Positions 17,758-27,024 of a stretch of 64,000 nt of DNA are shown here, one piece after another. The stretch spans positions 1 to 64,000 of the forward strand of contig NZ_CDBI01000074.1 of assembly GCF_000820025.1 (NCBI RefSeq), in the 5' to 3' direction. The notes beneath the pieces are model-generated. The model was not told where the DNA came from. It did no database searches and was given only the letters and a program-made list of their open reading frames with translations. The translations under genes were made by a program, and so were the position numbers. The first letter of the stretch is position 1. Each line of letters opens with the position of its first letter. This stretch comes from Aeromonas popoffii. GTDB taxonomy: Bacteria; Pseudomonadota; Gammaproteobacteria; Enterobacterales; Aeromonadaceae.

Positions 17758-18957
17758 ATGTCCCAATTTTCTCTGAAGATGGATATTGCCGATAACCGCT
17801 TTTTTACCGCCGAGCCATCACCGCTGTTTTCCCGTGTTGAAGCACAAAAGGCGCGTGCCTTTCATAAAAAACTGGCCGGTTATGAGCCGACCCCCCTGTG
17901 CGACCTGAAAGCGCTGGCCGCCTATATCGGGGTGAAAAATATCTTGGTCAAGGACGAGTCAAAGCGCTTTGGCCTCAATGCCTTCAAGATGCTGGGTGGC
18001 GTTTACGCCATCGCCAACCTGCTCTGTGAAAAATACGGGGTGGCCATCGAGGATTTCTCCTTCGATCTCATCAAACGCACCATCAAGGAGCCGATGACCT
18101 TTGCCACCACAACCGATGGCAACCACGGTCGCGGCGTCGCCTGGGCCGCCAAGCAGGTGGGGCAGCATGCGGTGGTCTACATGCCCAAGGGTTCCACGCA
18201 GGAGCGGGTGGATCACATCCTGGCGCTGGGGGCCGAGTGTATCGTCACCGACATGAACTATGACGACACAGTGCGCCTGACCATGAAGATGGCCCAAGAG
18301 CGCGGCTGGCACATAGTGCAGGACACCGCCTGGGAGGGTTACACCAGGATCCCGACCTGGACCATGCAGGGTTACTCCACCCTGGCCGACGAAGCGGTCG
18401 AGCAGATGCAGGGGATGGGTATCAAGCAGCCCACTCACGTGCTGCTGCAAGCCGGGGTCGGGGCGCTGGCGGGTGGGGTGCTCGGTTATCTGGTGGACTG
18501 CTTCGGGGCGAGAAACCTGCACAGCATAGTTATCGAGCCGGATCAGGCCGACTGCATCTACCGCTCCGGCGTGGCGGGGGAGATGGTCAATGTGGGGGGC
18601 GACATGCGCACCATCATGGCCGGTCTCGCCTGCGGCGAACCCAATCCCCTCGGCTGGCCGCTGCTCAAAAGCTGCACCACCCAGTTCATCTCCTGCCATG
18701 ACAAGGTATCGGCGCTGGGCATGCGGGTGCTGGGCAATCCCCTTGGCAATGACCCTCGCATCATCTCCGGCGAGTCCGGCTCGGTCGGTACCGGCGTGCT
18801 GGCGGCGGTGCGTCATCACCCGGATCGCGCGGCGCTGATGGCGCGTCTCGGGCTAAGTCGCGACGCCGTGGTGCTGATCATCAACACCGAAGGGGATACC
18901 GATGTGACCCACTACCGGGAAGTGGTGTGGGAAGGCAAACACCCGGCCTGCGATTAA
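17758..18957 (+). CDS. ygeX: 2,3-diaminopropionate ammonia-lyase
   Basis: A 399-residue PLP enzyme of fold type II (dpaL in recent naming). It converts D- or L-2,3-diaminopropionate to pyruvate and ammonia. Lys77 in GLNAFKMLGG is in the position of the PLP-binding lysine and Asp120 in TTTDGNHGRG in that of the acid/base residue of the E. coli enzyme. A glycine-rich phosphate loop follows (AGVGALAGGVLG, about 235). ATG 17758 follows GTGAGGT and gives the family length; an upstream in-frame ATG at 17722 lacks this. It lies 125 bp after ygeW in the same direction. Confidence 0.95.
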   Translation: MSQFSLKMDIADNRFFTAEPSPLFSRVEAQKARAFHKKLAGYEPTPLCDLKALAAYIGVKNILVKDESKRFGLNAFKMLGGVYAIANLLCEKYGVAIEDFSFDLIKRTIKEPMTFATTTDGNHGRGVAWAAKQVGQHAVVYMPKGSTQERVDHILALGAECIVTDMNYDDTVRLTMKMAQERGWHIVQDTAWEGYTRIPTWTMQGYSTLADEAVEQMQGMGIKQPTHVLLQAGVGALAGGVLGYLVDCFGARNLHSIVIEPDQADCIYRSGVAGEMVNVGGDMRTIMAGLACGEPNPLGWPLLKSCTTQFISCHDKVSALGMRVLGNPLGNDPRIISGESGSVGTGVLAAVRHHPDRAALMARLGLSRDAVVLIINTEGDTDVTHYREVVWEGKHPACD

Positions 18958-19095
18958 CCCGGCTGCGAGTCACTTCCTGCAAGAGCAGAGACACGAATTG
19001 AAGAATTGATCGCGCCTCGCCCACGGGGCGCGGTGACGGGTACAGGGCGTTGCCGACGAACAGGCCGCCCACTCTCGAATGTTTGGAGAATCACA

Positions 19096-20313
19096 ATGAG
19101 CAAGCAAATTCCGTTTGAAATGGTGTTGGAGAAGGCTTACCAGTACAAGGCCGAGATGAGTCAGTTCCTGCGCGACATGATCGCCATCCCGAGTGAAAGC
19201 TGCGACGAGAAGCGGGTGGTGCTGCGCATCAAGCAGGAGATGGAAAAAGTGGGGTTCGACAAGGTCGAGATTGACCCCATGGGTAACGTGCTGGGCTATA
19301 TCGGTCACGGCCCGCACCTGATTGCCATGGACGCCCACATAGATACCGTGGGGGTCGGCAACATGGCCAACTGGACCTTCGACCCCTATGAGGGGATGGA
19401 AGATCACGAGATCATCGGTGGCCGTGGCGCCTCCGATCAGGAAGGGGGTATGGCCTCCATGGTCTATGCCGGCAAGATCATCAAGGATCTGGGGCTGGAA
19501 GATCAATACACCCTGCTGGTGACCGGCACAGTACAGGAGGAGGACTGCGACGGTCTGTGCTGGCAGTACATCATAGAGCAGAGCAAGATCCGCCCCGAGT
19601 TCGTGGTCAGTACCGAGCCGACCGACTGCCAGATCTACCGTGGCCAGCGTGGCCGCATGGAGATCCGTGTCGAGGTGCAAGGGGTGAGCTGCCACGGCTC
19701 CGCGCCGGAGCGTGGTGACAACGCCATCTTCAAGATGGGCCCGATCCTGGGCGAGTTGCAGGCGCTCAGCCACAACCTCGGCAACGATGACTTTCTCGGC
19801 AAGGGCACATTGACCGTCTCCGAGATCTTCTTCACGTCGCCAAGCCGCTGCGCCGTGGCAGACAGCTGCGCCGTCTCCATCGACCGCCGTCTCACCTGGG
19901 GCGAGAGCTGGCAAGGTGCGCTGGACGAGATCCGCGCTCTGCCTGCGGTGCAAGCCGCCGGAGCCGAGGTCTCCATGTACCAGTACGATCGTCCGGCCTA
20001 CACAGGTCTGGTCTATCCGACCGAGTGCTACTTCCCGACCTGGAAGGTGGAAGAGGATCACATCACAGTCCGGACCCTCTCCAAGGCTTATACCCAGCTG
20101 TTTCGCAAGGAGCCGGTGGTGGACAAGTGGACCTTCTCGACCAACGGGGTCTCCATCATGGGTCGCCACGGCATTCCGGTCATCGGCTTTGGCCCGGGTA
20201 AAGAGCCGGAGGCCCACGCGCCGAACGAGATGACCTGGAAAGAGCATCTGGTCAAGTGCGCCGCCATGTACGCGGTGATCCCCATGCTCTATCTGGCCGA
20301 GCTGGACAACTAA
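19096..20313 (+). CDS. ygeY: M20-family metallohydrolase YgeY
   Basis: A 405-residue enzyme of the ArgE/DapE/CPG2 (M20) family. Metal-site motifs are in order: MDAHIDTVG (about 77), [10 protein letters not shown] (about 112), QEEDCDG (about 150), STEPTD (about 175) and the dimerisation/lid domain from about 185 to 300. These enzymes hydrolyse amide or carbamoyl-amine bonds with two Zn or Co ions. In the island it probably frees diaminopropionate from an acyl or carbamoyl derivative made in purine breakdown, feeding YgeX. ATG 19096 is preceded by GGAGA; an earlier in-frame start is not supported. A hairpin (19011-19032) precedes it in the gap after ygeX. Confidence 0.93.
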   Translation: MSKQIPFEMVLEKAYQYKAEMSQFLRDMIAIPSESCDEKRVVLRIKQEMEKVGFDKVEIDPMGNVLGYIGHGPHLIAMDAHIDTVGVGNMANWTFDPYEGMEDHEIIGGRGASDQEGGMASMVYAGKIIKDLGLEDQYTLLVTGTVQEEDCDGLCWQYIIEQSKIRPEFVVSTEPTDCQIYRGQRGRMEIRVEVQGVSCHGSAPERGDNAIFKMGPILGELQALSHNLGNDDFLGKGTLTVSEIFFTSPSRCAVADSCAVSIDRRLTWGESWQGALDEIRALPAVQAAGAEVSMYQYDRPAYTGLVYPTECYFPTWKVEEDHITVRTLSKAYTQLFRKEPVVDKWTFSTNGVSIMGRHGIPVIGFGPGKEPEAHAPNEMTWKEHLVKCAAMYAVIPMLYLAELDN

Positions 20314-20324
20314 GGGGGGGGGGG
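20314..20324 (+). repeat. Eleven-G homopolymer after ygeY
   Basis: An uninterrupted run of eleven G immediately follows the ygeY stop codon. It is non-coding and 110 bp before hyuA. Such runs slip during replication and in sequencing, so its length here should be treated as uncertain. Confidence 0.8.
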
Positions 20325-20433
20325 CGGAGGGCGCGCGCTATCGTCGCCCTACTGTTGCAAGTGTGGCAAGTACCCCGTCGTGGTCAGGCGGGGCCTTGGT
20401 GTTTGAAGCGATCTGAGGTTCGAGGTGGTGGGG

Positions 20434-21870
20434 ATGAAACGGCTGATCAAAAACGGTGTGCTGGTCGATTCACAAGGGGAATATCGTCAGGATCTGCTGA
20501 TCGAAAACGGGGTGATCCGCGCGCGAGCCGCCGATATCCAGCCCGATGGCGAGACCGAGGTGATCGATGCCAGCGGCTGCTATGTGATGCCCGGTGGCAT
20601 CGATGTCCACACCCACTTCAACATCGATGTCGGCATTGCCCGCAGTTGCGATGACTTTTTCAGCGGTACCCGTGCCGCCGCCTGTGGTGGCACCACCACC
20701 ATCGTCGATCACATGGGATTTGGCCCGGCGGGGTGCAATTTGCATCACCAGCTGGCCCGTTATCACGATTACGCCGCCGATCAGGCGGTGATCGACTACA
20801 GCTTTCACGGCGTGATCCAGCATGTGGATGACGCCATCCTTAATGAGATGGCCGCCATGGTGCAGGAGGAGGGGATCAGCAGCTTCAAGCTCTACCTCAC
20901 CTACCAGTACAAGTTGGGGGACCATGACGTGCTGCGCGCCCTGGCCCGCCTCAAAGAGGTGGGGGCGCTCGCCACTGTCCATCCCGAGAATGACGCTGCC
21001 ATCGCGGCGCGCCGTGCCGACCTGTTGGCTGCGGGCCACCATGAACCCTGGTATCACCCGCAAAGCCGTCCGCTGGAGTGCGAAGCCGAAGCGGTGGCCC
21101 GGATGATCAATCTGGCGGGGCTCGCTGGCAATGCGCCGCTCTATATCGTCCACCTCTCCAACGGACTGGGGCTGGAGTATCTGAAACTGGCGCGCCGTCA
21201 GGGTCAGCCGGTCTGGGTGGAGACCTGCCCGCAATATCTGCTGCTCGATGATTCCTGCTATTACCGGGAGAACGGTGTCGACTTCCTGTTGAGCCCGCCG
21301 CTGCGAGGGCGCAGCGAGCAGGACAAGCTGTGGGTCGGCGTCGCTGCTGGCGACATCGATACGGTGGCGACCGATCACTGCAACTTCTCCCACGCCCAGC
21401 GCATGACCCTGTCAGGGGGCGATTTCAGCCGCTGCCCCAATGGCTTGCCTGGGGTCGAAAACCGGATGCTGCTGCTGTTTGCCCACGGTGTGCTCGGTGG
21501 GCGCATCTCGCCGTCCCGCTTCGTGGCGCTCACCAGCGCCAATTCGGCGCGCCTGTTTGGCCTCTGGCCGCGCAAGGGCAATCTGCAGCCGGGGGCCGAT
21601 GCCGATCTGGTGTTGATGGATCCCCGTGGCGAGACCCAAATCCGCCACGCCGCGCTGCACGACAACGGCGACTACAGCCCCTATGAGGGGATGCGCTGTT
21701 CCGGCCAGATCAGGATGACCCTGAGTCGCGGCGAGATAGTGGCCCGCGACGGCGAATTTACCGGGCAACGGGGGCATGGCCGCTTTCTGGCCCGGGCACC
21801 CTTTGACCCGAAGCTTGGCGCGGCGGTCAGCGCGCCACCCCCTTGCGCCACGCAGTTGGCAACCCGTTAG
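20434..21870 (+). CDS. hyuA: Hydantoinase/dihydropyrimidinase-type amidohydrolase
   Basis: A 478-residue cyclic amidohydrolase homologous to E. coli HyuA. The binuclear metal site is visible: DVHTHF (His59, His61), the lysine carbamylated in this family (Lys152 in SSFKLYLTY), then ATVHPEN and YIVHLSN for two further His ligands, and the catalytic Asp in TVATDHCNF. Such enzymes open cyclic ureides (hydantoins, dihydropyrimidines); here it would open a ring in purine breakdown. ATG 20434 follows GAGGTGGTGGGG. The C-terminus is about 15 residues longer than E. coli's and Ala/Pro-rich. Confidence 0.93.
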   Translation: MKRLIKNGVLVDSQGEYRQDLLIENGVIRARAADIQPDGETEVIDASGCYVMPGGIDVHTHFNIDVGIARSCDDFFSGTRAAACGGTTTIVDHMGFGPAGCNLHHQLARYHDYAADQAVIDYSFHGVIQHVDDAILNEMAAMVQEEGISSFKLYLTYQYKLGDHDVLRALARLKEVGALATVHPENDAAIAARRADLLAAGHHEPWYHPQSRPLECEAEAVARMINLAGLAGNAPLYIVHLSNGLGLEYLKLARRQGQPVWVETCPQYLLLDDSCYYRENGVDFLLSPPLRGRSEQDKLWVGVAAGDIDTVATDHCNFSHAQRMTLSGGDFSRCPNGLPGVENRMLLLFAHGVLGGRISPSRFVALTSANSARLFGLWPRKGNLQPGADADLVLMDPRGETQIRHAALHDNGDYSPYEGMRCSGQIRMTLSRGEIVARDGEFTGQRGHGRFLARAPFDPKLGAAVSAPPPCATQLATR

Positions 21871-21965
21871 GGCGGGGGCCGTTTGCCACGGCACAAAAAG
21901 CAGCGATAGAGCGAATAATCAAGCCGGTATGACGCCGGCCCACCCTTATCATCGGAGAGCACAAG

Positions 21966-22898
21966 ATGAAACAGCGTATCGTACTGGCCCTGGGGGGCAA
22001 CGCTCTGGGCAACAACCTGCCCGAGCAGATGAAGGCGGTGCAGAGCACGGCGCACACCATCGCCGACCTGATTGCCCAAGGGCACGAGGTGGTGGTCACC
22101 CACGGCAACGGGCCGCAGGTGGGGATGATCCAGCAGGCGTTCGAGGTGGCGGCCCGCCACGACCCCAAGTCTCCCCATCTGCCCATGTCGGTCTGCGTGG
22201 CCCTGAGTCAGGGCTATATCGGTTATGACCTGCAAAACGCCCTGCGCGAGGCGCTGCTTGCTCGCGGCATCCACAAGCCGGTCGCCACTCTGGTGACGCA
22301 AGTGGAGGTGGATAAAAACGATCCCGCCTTCCTCGACCCCAGCAAGCCCATTGGCGGTTTCTTCAGCAAGGAGGAGGCCGAGGTACTGATGGCCAAGGGG
22401 GAGCGGCTCAAAGAGGATGCCGGTCGCGGCTATCGCCGGGTGGTGGCATCCCCCAAACCCATCGACATCATCGAAAAAGAGACAGTCGCTGCCATGCTGG
22501 CCGCCGGTCAGGTGGTGATCACCGTCGGGGGCGGCGGCATTCCGGTGCTGCGGGAGGGGAACCACCTGCGCGGCGTCAGTGCGGTGATCGACAAGGATTG
22601 GGCCAGTGCCAAGCTGGCGGAACTGATTGACGCCGACATGCTGATCATCCTCACCGCGGTGGAGAAGGTCGCCATCAACTTCGGCAAGCCCGATGTGCAG
22701 TGGCTCGATACCCTGAGCGTGGCCGATGCCAACAGCTTTATCGCCCAGGGGCAGTTTGCCAAGGGCTCCATGCTGCCCAAGGTGGAGGCAGCGCTCTCGT
22801 TCGCCACCTCGCTGCCTGGGCGAAAATCTTTGATCACCTTGCTGGAGAAGGCGGCCGAGGGGATCGCTGGCAAAACCGGTACCCTGATCAGCCTGTAG
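21966..22898 (+). CDS. yqeA: Carbamate kinase
   Basis: A 310-residue amino-acid-kinase-fold enzyme, the same length as E. coli YqeA. It makes ATP from carbamoyl phosphate and ADP. Features include the N-terminal LALGGNALG (about 7-15), TVGGGGIPV (about 180) and the substrate-region segment IDKDWASAKLAELIDADMLI (about 204-223). It is the energy-yielding end of this pathway, with YgeW as the likely source of carbamoyl phosphate. It starts 95 bp after hyuA with GGAGAGCACAAG upstream. A strong hairpin follows its stop codon. Confidence 0.95.
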   Translation: MKQRIVLALGGNALGNNLPEQMKAVQSTAHTIADLIAQGHEVVVTHGNGPQVGMIQQAFEVAARHDPKSPHLPMSVCVALSQGYIGYDLQNALREALLARGIHKPVATLVTQVEVDKNDPAFLDPSKPIGGFFSKEEAEVLMAKGERLKEDAGRGYRRVVASPKPIDIIEKETVAAMLAAGQVVITVGGGGIPVLREGNHLRGVSAVIDKDWASAKLAELIDADMLIILTAVEKVAINFGKPDVQWLDTLSVADANSFIAQGQFAKGSMLPKVEAALSFATSLPGRKSLITLLEKAAEGIAGKTGTLISL

Positions 22899-22925
22899 CG
22901 TGCTGCGCGATGACGGGTTGATAGA

Positions 22926-22945
22926 CAGGGGGCCTTGGCCCCCTG
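22926..22945 (+). terminator. Terminator-like hairpin after yqeA
   Basis: CAGGGGGC pairs with GCCCCCTG around CTTG, 28 bp after the yqeA stop. Only a short GTGTTT follows. It probably ends the ygeW-yqeA transcript. Confidence 0.55.
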
Positions 22946-22981
22946 CTGTGTTTGGCAAGGGCGCTGCCGTGGCTGAGGTCG

Positions 22982-23026
22982 ATTTGCCCACAGGCAATTT
23001 GTCCGTAGGCTATGTGCCCATAGATC
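22982..23026 (+). repeat. Three 15-bp imperfect tandem repeats
   Basis: The units are ATTTGCCCACAGGCA, ATTTGTCCGTAGGCT and ATGTGCCCATAGATC, back to back. They lie 95 bp upstream of the transporter gene at 23121. Function unknown; they might be a regulator binding array or a slippage product. Confidence 0.5.
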
Positions 23027-23120
23027 GTGGGCAGCCCGCCAGCACAGGGGTAAGATGGCCACCCCGAGAAAGGGTGACCAACTGAACAAAGGCGAAAGGC
23101 AGAGCAATGCGTGGTGAGAG

Positions 23121-24044
23121 ATGAGTGGAAAGATCAATATGGCGGCGCTGGGGGGACTGGTCCTGCTCACCGCCATCTGGAGTTACAGCTGGATCGTGAT
23201 GAAGCAGGTGATGCTCTACGCGGGGGCATTCGAGTTCACCGCCCTGCGCTGCCTGTGCGGTTCCCTGGTGTTATTGCTGGTATTGGCCCTGCGCGGGCGC
23301 CGTTATCTCAGGCCTACTCCATTTCGCTATACCCTCGCCATCGCCCTGTTCCAGACCTGCGGCATGGTGGGGTTGGCCCAGTGGGCCCTTATCAGCGGCG
23401 GGGCGGGCAAGGTGGCCATTTTGAGCTACACCATGCCGTTCTGGGTGGTGATCTTCGCGGCGCTCTTTCTCGGTGAGCGGATGCGCAAGTTGCACTATCT
23501 GGCGGTCGGGGTGGCCGCCTGCGGGCTGCTGTTGGTGATCCAGCCCTGGCTGCTGCACCTTGAATCCCTCAAGAGCGCGCTGCTGGGGATCGCGTCTGGC
23601 ATCTGCTGGGGGATCAGCGCCATCATCGCCAAGCGGATGTATGCCCGCTACCCCGAGGTGGATCTGATGTCCCTCACCACCTGGCAGATGATCTACGCAA
23701 CCATAGTGATGGCACTGGTGGCGGCGCTGGTGCCGGAGCGGCCCATCGACTGGCAGCCTTATGTGTTTGGTGCACTCGCCTACAGCGCCATCTTCGCCAC
23801 CGCGCTGGCCTGGAGCCTCTGGCTGTTTGTGCTGAAAAAATTGCCGGCGGGGATTGCCAGCCTCAGCACCTTGGCGGTGCCTGTGACCGGTGTACTGCTC
23901 TCCTGGTGGCTGCTCGGCGAAAGCCCGGGGCCGGTGGAGGGCAGCGGCATCGGCCTTATCGTGCTGGCGCTGTTGGTGATCAGCCGCAAGGGCAAGCGCT
24001 CCGTGGTGTCGGTGGCGGGGGCAACCCGCGTCAAGCTGGTGTGA
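23121..24044 (+). CDS. EamA-family (DMT) transporter
   Basis: A 307-residue inner-membrane protein with ten predicted helices in two EamA repeats (about 10-140 and 150-290). Typical signs are the N-terminal [10 protein letters not shown] and the second-repeat entry [17 protein letters not shown]. The family exports or imports amino acids, nucleobases and other small metabolites; the substrate cannot be read from sequence. In E. coli, yqeA is directly followed by yqeB, so this gene and the next are an insertion into an otherwise conserved order. Confidence 0.88.
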   Translation: MSGKINMAALGGLVLLTAIWSYSWIVMKQVMLYAGAFEFTALRCLCGSLVLLLVLALRGRRYLRPTPFRYTLAIALFQTCGMVGLAQWALISGGAGKVAILSYTMPFWVVIFAALFLGERMRKLHYLAVGVAACGLLLVIQPWLLHLESLKSALLGIASGICWGISAIIAKRMYARYPEVDLMSLTTWQMIYATIVMALVAALVPERPIDWQPYVFGALAYSAIFATALAWSLWLFVLKKLPAGIASLSTLAVPVTGVLLSWWLLGESPGPVEGSGIGLIVLALLVISRKGKRSVVSVAGATRVKLV

Positions 24045-24211
24045 CGGTCGCGGCGGCGAGGGCCTCTTGCAGGTAAATGACCGGCCACTCAACAGAGCCC
24101 GAGACAGGGGCACAAGGCCCAGTTACAATGGCGAAAGATAGTTGTGCAGGCGCGCAGGCATCTGATTTGAAATGATAATTTCAAGGACTTTAACTGCAAG
24201 GATGAAACCGT

Positions 24212-25297
24212 ATGATGACGTTGTTGTGGTTGGCCATGGGCCTGGTGTGTCTGGTGGTGGGAGCTGAATACCTGGTGCGGGGGGCATCACGCCTTGCCAC
24301 CATGATGGGCATCTCCCCGTTGGTGGTGGGATTGACCATAGTGGCCTTTGGTACCAGTGCCCCTGAATTGGCGGTGAGCATTCAGTCGGGCCTCGAGGGG
24401 CAGGCGGGGATCGCCGTGGGTAACGTGGTCGGCAGCAATATCTTCAACGTGCTGTTTATTCTCGGCGTCTCGGCCTTGATCGTGCCGCTGGTGGTTTCAC
24501 AGCAGTTGGTGCGTTTCGATGTGCCCTTGATGATAGCCGTGTCGCTGCTGGTGCTGATGTTTGGTTGGGATGGCCGTATCTCTTTCTTCGAAGGTGCCTT
24601 GCTGTTTGCCGGTATCCTTGCTTACACCGTCTTTCTGTTTGTCCAGAGCCGCCGTGAAACCAAGGCGGTACAGGCCGAGTATGAGCAGGAGTTTGGCCAA
24701 AAAGAGCCGGTGACCCCGGCCAGCTTGCCCCGCAATCTGCTCTTTATCGTGGCAGGCTTGGCGCTGTTGATCCTGGGCTCCCGGCTGCTGGTCGGCAGCG
24801 CGGTAGAGATTGCCCACTACTTCGGGGTCAGCGATCTGGTGATTGGACTGACCATAGTGGCAGCCGGTACCTCGCTGCCGGAAGTGGTGACCTCCATCGT
24901 CGCTGCCCTGCGCGGTGAGCGTGATATCGCGGTGGGTAACGTGGTAGGCAGCAATATTTTCAATATTCTCTGCGTACTGGGGCTTACTTCCATGGTGACG
25001 CCAGGGGGACTTGAGATGTCGGCCACCGCCCTGCAGTTCGATATTCCGGTGATGATTGCGGTGGCGATCGCCTGCCTGCCCATCTTCTTTACCGGTTACA
25101 CCATCGCCCGCTGGGAAGGGGCGCTGTTTCTGGCTTTTTACATCGGCTACACCACTTGGCTTATCCTCCAAGCCACATCCAGTCCGCTGCAAAGCCAGTT
25201 CAGTGCGGCACTGATCGGTTTTGTGCTACCCCTGACGGCGATTACCCTGGCGGTGCTGGCGTTTCGTGCCTGGCGTCAGCAGCGGGTCATGCCGTGA
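24212..25297 (+). CDS. Calcium/sodium:cation antiporter (CaCA family, YrbG-like)
   Basis: A 361-residue inner-membrane antiporter. The two alpha-repeats of the CaCA family are plain: AFGTSAPELAVS with VVGSNIFNVL in the first half and AAGTSLPEVVTS with VVGSNIFNIL in the second, separated by a charged cytoplasmic loop (about 145-170). It would exchange Ca2+ or a related cation for Na+ or H+. ATG 24212 has AAGGATG upstream. A palindrome TTGAAAT-GATA-ATTTCAA lies about 35 bp before. It shares its terminator with the convergent yqeB. Confidence 0.9.
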   Translation: MMTLLWLAMGLVCLVVGAEYLVRGASRLATMMGISPLVVGLTIVAFGTSAPELAVSIQSGLEGQAGIAVGNVVGSNIFNVLFILGVSALIVPLVVSQQLVRFDVPLMIAVSLLVLMFGWDGRISFFEGALLFAGILAYTVFLFVQSRRETKAVQAEYEQEFGQKEPVTPASLPRNLLFIVAGLALLILGSRLLVGSAVEIAHYFGVSDLVIGLTIVAAGTSLPEVVTSIVAALRGERDIAVGNVVGSNIFNILCVLGLTSMVTPGGLEMSATALQFDIPVMIAVAIACLPIFFTGYTIARWEGALFLAFYIGYTTWLILQATSSPLQSQFSAALIGFVLPLTAITLAVLAFRAWRQQRVMP

Positions 25298-25332
25298 TAT
25301 ACGTTTGAGCGCAGTAACGTGACAGGTCGAAA

Positions 25333-25365
25333 AAAGCCCCACCATCACTGTGGGGCTTTCTCTTT
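25333..25365. terminator. Bidirectional terminator
   Basis: GCCCCAC (25336-25342) pairs with GTGGGGC (25350-25356), flanked by A-rich sequence on the left and TTTCTCTTT on the right. It serves the antiporter gene (+) and yqeB (-). Confidence 0.85.
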
Positions 25366-25404
25366 GTATGGCGGGTTGCGAGTCAGCAACTCGTGGCTCA
25401 TCCC

Positions 25405-26997
25405 TTATCTGCGCTTGGCCAAGTGCATCATGGCCTCCAGTACGGCGCCACCGATAGCGCGGGCCTTGTCAGAGACGGTAGTCGCATCGGCGCGCTCGCC
25501 GCGCGGGTCGATATCCCCGATCTTGAAGCCAACCGGCACCTCGATGCCATCGCTGAGCAGCCCCCGCACCATGCCCGATAGCGGCGCGATAATGGGGGCA
25601 TCCCCCACATGGGCAATCACATCGCCCTCCTGCACCAGATCGCCGAGCTTGATAATGCTCTTCATCACCCCGGGGGCGGGGGCGCGCACCACCCGGCGGG
25701 CGGAGTGCCCCTCGATCACCCCGGGAATGCCGGTGTTGGGCTGGGCGGGGCCCTGATAGATGACCCGCCCCAGATGGTGGCCACGGTTGGTCTCGATCAC
25801 TGCATCGCAGTCGCGCCCCGCCTCAAAGCCCGGGCCGAGGGCCACAGTGATAGGGGCCATCTCCTTGTGAGTGCCGAGGTTCTGCTTGGCCAAAATGGCA
25901 TCCACCAGATAGCGGGGCTTGAGCTCACTCAGGGTTGCGCAGTCGGGGTCAACCAGCAGCGGGATAATGCCCCGATCCAGCTGCTCGAACGCCTGCTCGA
26001 CGCTCTCGACCCGCTTGGCGCACACCCCTTCGACACTGGTTTCACCGTCAAACATCCCTTGCGCGAAGGCAACGGTGCGACGGATCACGGTAGGCTTGTC
26101 GAGATCCAGCATCACCACCTTGAAGCCCGCATTGTACAGCCGCAGCGCCACCCCGGTGGCGATGTCGCCGGAGCCGCGCATCACCACCAGCTGATCCCGC
26201 TTGAGGCGCACATCGTCCTGCATCAGGCCACCTGCCTTGCCGTTTTTCACTTGCAAGAGCTCGGCGAGGATGCTGATGGCGATCTCCTCGGGGGTCTCGG
26301 CACCTATGTTGTAGCCGATGGGGGCATGCAAGCACTGCAGTTGCTCCTGACTCACCCCTTGCTGGCGCAGTGCCTGGGTGAAGGTCTGCACCTTGCGCTT
26401 GCTGGCGAGCAGCCCCAGATAGGTGAGGGGACGGGTGATGAGCTTATCCAGCGCCTCCTTGTCCTGATGGTTGGTGGCGATGATGACGAAGTTGGCGGGC
26501 TCGATGGCCAGCGCCTCGATCACCGCGCTGATGGTATCGGCCTGTTTGAGATGGGTGCCGGCGGGGAAGTGATCGGGGTTGAGGCTCCCTTCAAAACAGT
26601 CGCCCACATGGATATCAAAGCCCAGCGGCGCGGCGGCATGGGCCAGCGCCCGGTTGACGTGACCGGCGCCGATCAATACCAGACGGGGGCGCAGCCCGTA
26701 GACGTCGATATAGACCGACATGGCGCCGCCGCAATCCGACCCCACCGCATGTTCGCCGTTGCGGGCCATCCGGCCGTGGAAGATGCGCGGCTTGCGCTCG
26801 GCAATGGCGGCCACCGCCTCGTCGATCACCAGCCGTTCAATCATGCCGCCGCCTATGGTGCCGAGGATCTGGCCATCGGCCATCACCAGCATCTGGGCCT
26901 GATGGCGGGGGGTGGAGCCACGGCTCTCGATGATCTGGGCAATGGCGAACGGGGTGTTGGCTTGTTCCAGCCGGGCTGCGTGTGAAAAAAGATTCAT
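25405..26997 (-). CDS. yqeB: Selenium-dependent molybdenum hydroxylase maturation protein YqeB
   Basis: About 530 residues. The N-terminal half is XdhC/CoxI-like: an opening FAIAQIIESRGSTPRHQAQM and a Rossmann segment LVLIGAGHVNRALAHAA (about 130). A second Rossmann-like part contains VVMRGSGDIATGVALRLYNAG (about 270). The C-terminus has a biotin/lipoyl-like barrel pattern (VRAPAPGVMKSI, DLVQEGDVIAHVG, PLSGMVRGLL). Comparative genomics ties YqeB and YqeC to selD and labile-selenium molybdenum hydroxylases; XdhD here is the obvious client. ATG 26997 has GAGG at good spacing; ATG 27009 also has AAGGA close by. It follows yqeC in the same minus-strand operon. Confidence 0.9.
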   Translation of the reverse strand: MNLFSHAARLEQANTPFAIAQIIESRGSTPRHQAQMLVMADGQILGTIGGGMIERLVIDEAVAAIAERKPRIFHGRMARNGEHAVGSDCGGAMSVYIDVYGLRPRLVLIGAGHVNRALAHAAAPLGFDIHVGDCFEGSLNPDHFPAGTHLKQADTISAVIEALAIEPANFVIIATNHQDKEALDKLITRPLTYLGLLASKRKVQTFTQALRQQGVSQEQLQCLHAPIGYNIGAETPEEIAISILAELLQVKNGKAGGLMQDDVRLKRDQLVVMRGSGDIATGVALRLYNAGFKVVMLDLDKPTVIRRTVAFAQGMFDGETSVEGVCAKRVESVEQAFEQLDRGIIPLLVDPDCATLSELKPRYLVDAILAKQNLGTHKEMAPITVALGPGFEAGRDCDAVIETNRGHHLGRVIYQGPAQPNTGIPGVIEGHSARRVVRAPAPGVMKSIIKLGDLVQEGDVIAHVGDAPIIAPLSGMVRGLLSDGIEVPVGFKIGDIDPRGERADATTVSDKARAIGGAVLEAMMHLAKRR

Positions 26998-27024
26998 AAG
27001 GTACCTCATTTCATCCTTAACGGG

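Noticed and set aside
24169-24195. TGATAAT within TTGAAATGATAATTTCAA upstream of the antiporter as a YgeV site
   Set aside because: The palindrome has a different core and there is no -24/-12 element before this gene.
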